64,000 nucleotides of DNA from Ifrita kowaldi (Eukaryota; Chordata; Aves; Passeriformes; Cinclosomatidae). The notes beneath the pieces were generated by a model that did not search any database, was not told where the DNA came from, and saw only the letters and a program-made list of their open reading frames with translations. This document shows positions 61,601 through 64,000 of this stretch, piece after piece. Every line of letters starts with the position of its first letter. Within the stretch, counting starts at the first letter, position 1. The translations under genes and the position numbers were made by a program. Location of the stretch: positions 97,953 to 161,952 of the forward strand of contig VZRS01001725.1 of NCBI GenBank assembly GCA_013398055.1, given 5' to 3'.

Positions 61601-64000
61601 CCAAGTATTATTTATATTTATGGTTCATAAGGGTAAAGCAGGGAGGGATGCACGAAGCATGTCTTACTGTCAGGTAACAGATATGGTGCTGCAAGGAGTC
61701 AGTCAAAAGGAAAACTAAAACAACCCCATGGTTTGAATTTCAGTTACCACGTAACAATGGCATATTGGGTCCTCCAAAATCAAAGAATCTGACATTGGTG
61801 TGACCTACTTAATTTCTAGAATGTAAGCAATTACTTTTTCATCTTTCCAGCACATGGAAGTATTCTAAATTTGCTGTTTCCAAGAAGTATTCAAATTTTC
61901 AGTTGAAATGTATGTGTTTATTTGATTTTGTCTTATTCCAGATCCAACACTAATTCATAAATTTGTCAGAACACAGACACTGGTTTGGAGATCAGCAGCT
62001 CTATGTAATTTCAAGGTGTATGTCTCACTGAGTCAGACTGACTGAAATAATGGACTCTGTTGCAAATCACAAGGTGCTAAGAAATAAAGTAGGTGCAAAG
62101 AATTATCACAATTCTGAAGGGTTTTGAAATCAGTGTAATGTGATTAGCTGTACTTGTTTGTGACTACTAAATTAGTATTTACATTTCCTAACAATGAAGG
62201 ATGCTTTTATAACTTTCAGTCTGGAGAATTACAAAACAAACAACCTAACTTTAAAATAATAGGAGATAAACACATATTGTCTAATTCTGCTATAGTAATC
62301 TAAAATTCAGATTGAAATAAATTGACCAGATATTGATGTTTTGAGGTGCTGAAACTCCAGGAGTTAATTTAGTATCTTACAGCTGTGAGATATGGATCAA
62401 GAGTTAGCGGCTGCTAAACTGGATGCAGACTGACAGTAAAAAAATAATTCTTTTGAGAATTCTTTGCCTCACTACTTGCTGGAAACTAACTCTATCAAAT
62501 TACCACTTAATATTATATTCTATTGTATAAATCATATGTGTGATTGATATTTGAAAGTTGCCTAGCATGAAGACAACTACATATAGATAAATTGTCTAAA
62601 CTCACATAACCTCTTTATACGGCCTTTTTTATAAGAGCTTGGAAAGAGAATATAAAATATGAAATTCCCAGTAGGTGTTGAACCCAACTCTTTGTACAGA
62701 GGCTTTTATTCTGAAACGAGCTTGCTTCTCCTGGTACATTTGGTAATGGATTAAGCTGACCATGCAAAGACTTTTCATTGTGGACTATACCTCGAATTCA
62801 TACAGAAGAATTAGAGTTGCAGCCTACCATGCTTCCCAATACTTTCTTCCTAAAGACAGACTTTATTGTTAAGACACAGACCTAGGAGTCTGGACCTTGT
62901 TAGACTCTCTTTAGCCTTTGTCAGCCTAGTTATTCTCTGATGACAGCCATGCCGTGCCATCAGTGTCCCATCTGAAAAGTGCTGACTGTCTTCAACCCAG
63001 ACCCACAAAGTATATGAGTTCTGTGCTGCTTCACTTCACATGATCCATGGTTCAAATCTGGCAGAGATTCAGGATCCCAGAGGGCCAAGTTCTGACAGAC
63101 ACACTCATGATAAATCCACATTACTGCCACTGCATGCAAAGTAAGGCAGTGATATTTCATATTTCAAAGATTTGCAGATTCACTTTAGAAAAAAAGGAGC
63201 AAAAAATTTGCTATTGGTTTATAAAATTATTTGACTGTGGTGATTTTCTAAAGCATGTACTAAACAAAGAATGATTTATTCTAATTAATTATGTGTAGAC
63301 ACTGTAGTTTCACACCCTCTTTTCACTTGACAGGGAAATGGTTGAAGACAGGAGACTTATTATAGATTTTACATCCAGCCCATGAGGATTTGGACTGATT
63401 CCACAGAACAGGTTCAGGTCAGCTAAGTTCTTTCCTTCAAAGCATCATGGGTGTCTCTGAGCATCATTGCAAGCTTGTTCTGGCAGTAAGCCAGGCTTCA
63501 AAAGCCTTTCACTGTGCAGTCACTGACTCACTAATGGGCAACTGCAGGCTTTCTGATTTTCCTTTCATTTCATGTGTTCATTTGACATAAATTTAATTAA
63601 ACCAAATCTGGTGTTAAAGGAAGAAGAGATAAAAGTGATATGTCACAAATTAAAGAACAGTGTATGATACAGGAAACATGGTTTTTTTTTTTCTGTTCCT
63701 GTAAAATATTTTCAGTTTTAGTAAGCTCACTACTTAGAGTCTGCAAAAAATGTACAGATATGCATTATTAAGAATAATGTGCATCCAGGGTTAGATGAAG
63801 GTCTCAGCCCTGTATTCTCTGTAGTAAAACCTTTCAGAGAATTCTTATACTTTCTTTCATACCCACACTTCAGGTAGTCACCTCTTCACAGGATATGAGA
63901 CAAGTTTGCCCTTCTGCCAGCTACATATCCATAGTTGTTAGATAGCTCAAAAGCATACAACAGCAGAAACATGAAAAGATCACTTATTAAATATAAAAAA
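58695..64000. other. AT-rich non-coding DNA to the window end
   Basis: There is no supportable gene. Small items are the hairpin at 60455-60481, an imperfect palindrome near 60,953-60,973 (CACCAGA...TCTGGTG), and a T run near 63,682. The phrase CATGGTTCAAATCTGG near 63,046 resembles a tRNA B-box but lacks the rest of a tRNA. Confidence 0.45.
60455..60481. repeat. Perfect 12-bp hairpin
   Basis: ACTAAGAAACAT and ATGTTTCTTAGT pair exactly around the three-base loop GAA. This is the longest perfect small-loop hairpin I noticed. The stem is too short for a microRNA precursor, whose arms are about twice as long. Confidence 0.6.

Noticed and set aside
63040..63075. tRNA gene or tRNA-derived SINE from a B-box-like phrase
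   Set aside because: There is no A-box at the right distance and no cloverleaf arms.
1..64000. CRISPR arrays, operons, bacterial-type genes or terminators
   Set aside because: Composition, CR1 elements and absence of long open frames show vertebrate nuclear DNA; no spacer-repeat array is present.

Overview
The window reads as non-coding nuclear DNA from a bird: AT-rich and sparse in repeats. The interspersed elements I can recognise are all CR1-type non-LTR retrotransposons: one fairly fresh, internally deleted copy, one decayed older relic, and one short 3' end. I see no SINEs. The pentanucleotide arrays (TTTGG, TTCCC, AAAAC) and A/C-rich tracts also fit an avian genome. I cannot name the species or chromosome. 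The sequence could equally be a gene desert or the inside of a very large intron.

Layout. 1-5.5 kb: an AAAT microsatellite, unremarkable AT-rich DNA, and a small CpG-rich patch (about 4255-4610) ending in a good CTCF-like motif. 5.5-8.3 kb: a TTTGG array, a stretch that looks like a conserved enhancer and carries a perfect RFX/X-box-like palindrome, an ancient CR1 relic, and a TTCCC/TTCCCGCACC minisatellite broken by one N. 8.3-23.9 kb: mostly featureless AT-rich DNA with an AAAAC array and a perfect CRE. 23.9-25.3 kb: a CR1 copy, most of which lies in an apparently exact 615-bp direct duplication joined by a single N, most likely an assembly artefact. 25.3-36 kb: a palindromic TA/TG tract, a 123-nt unbroken polypurine tract and a CR1 3' end. 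36-64 kb: AT-rich DNA with several enhancer-like blocks, homopolymers, a pyrimidine tract and small perfect hairpins.

No protein-coding gene, tRNA, rRNA or other known RNA gene can be supported. The open frames are short, unrelated to proteins I recognise, and about what AT-rich DNA of this length yields by chance. Several simply read through simple repeats or across an N. If the window has a job, it is probably regulatory: candidate insulator and enhancer blocks for genes outside it. Those calls rest on sequence texture and motif matches only. I did not find a new biological system here. The observations most worth following are the N-joined duplication, the CpG/CTCF patch, the E2F-like minisatellite, the X-box block and the polypurine tract.
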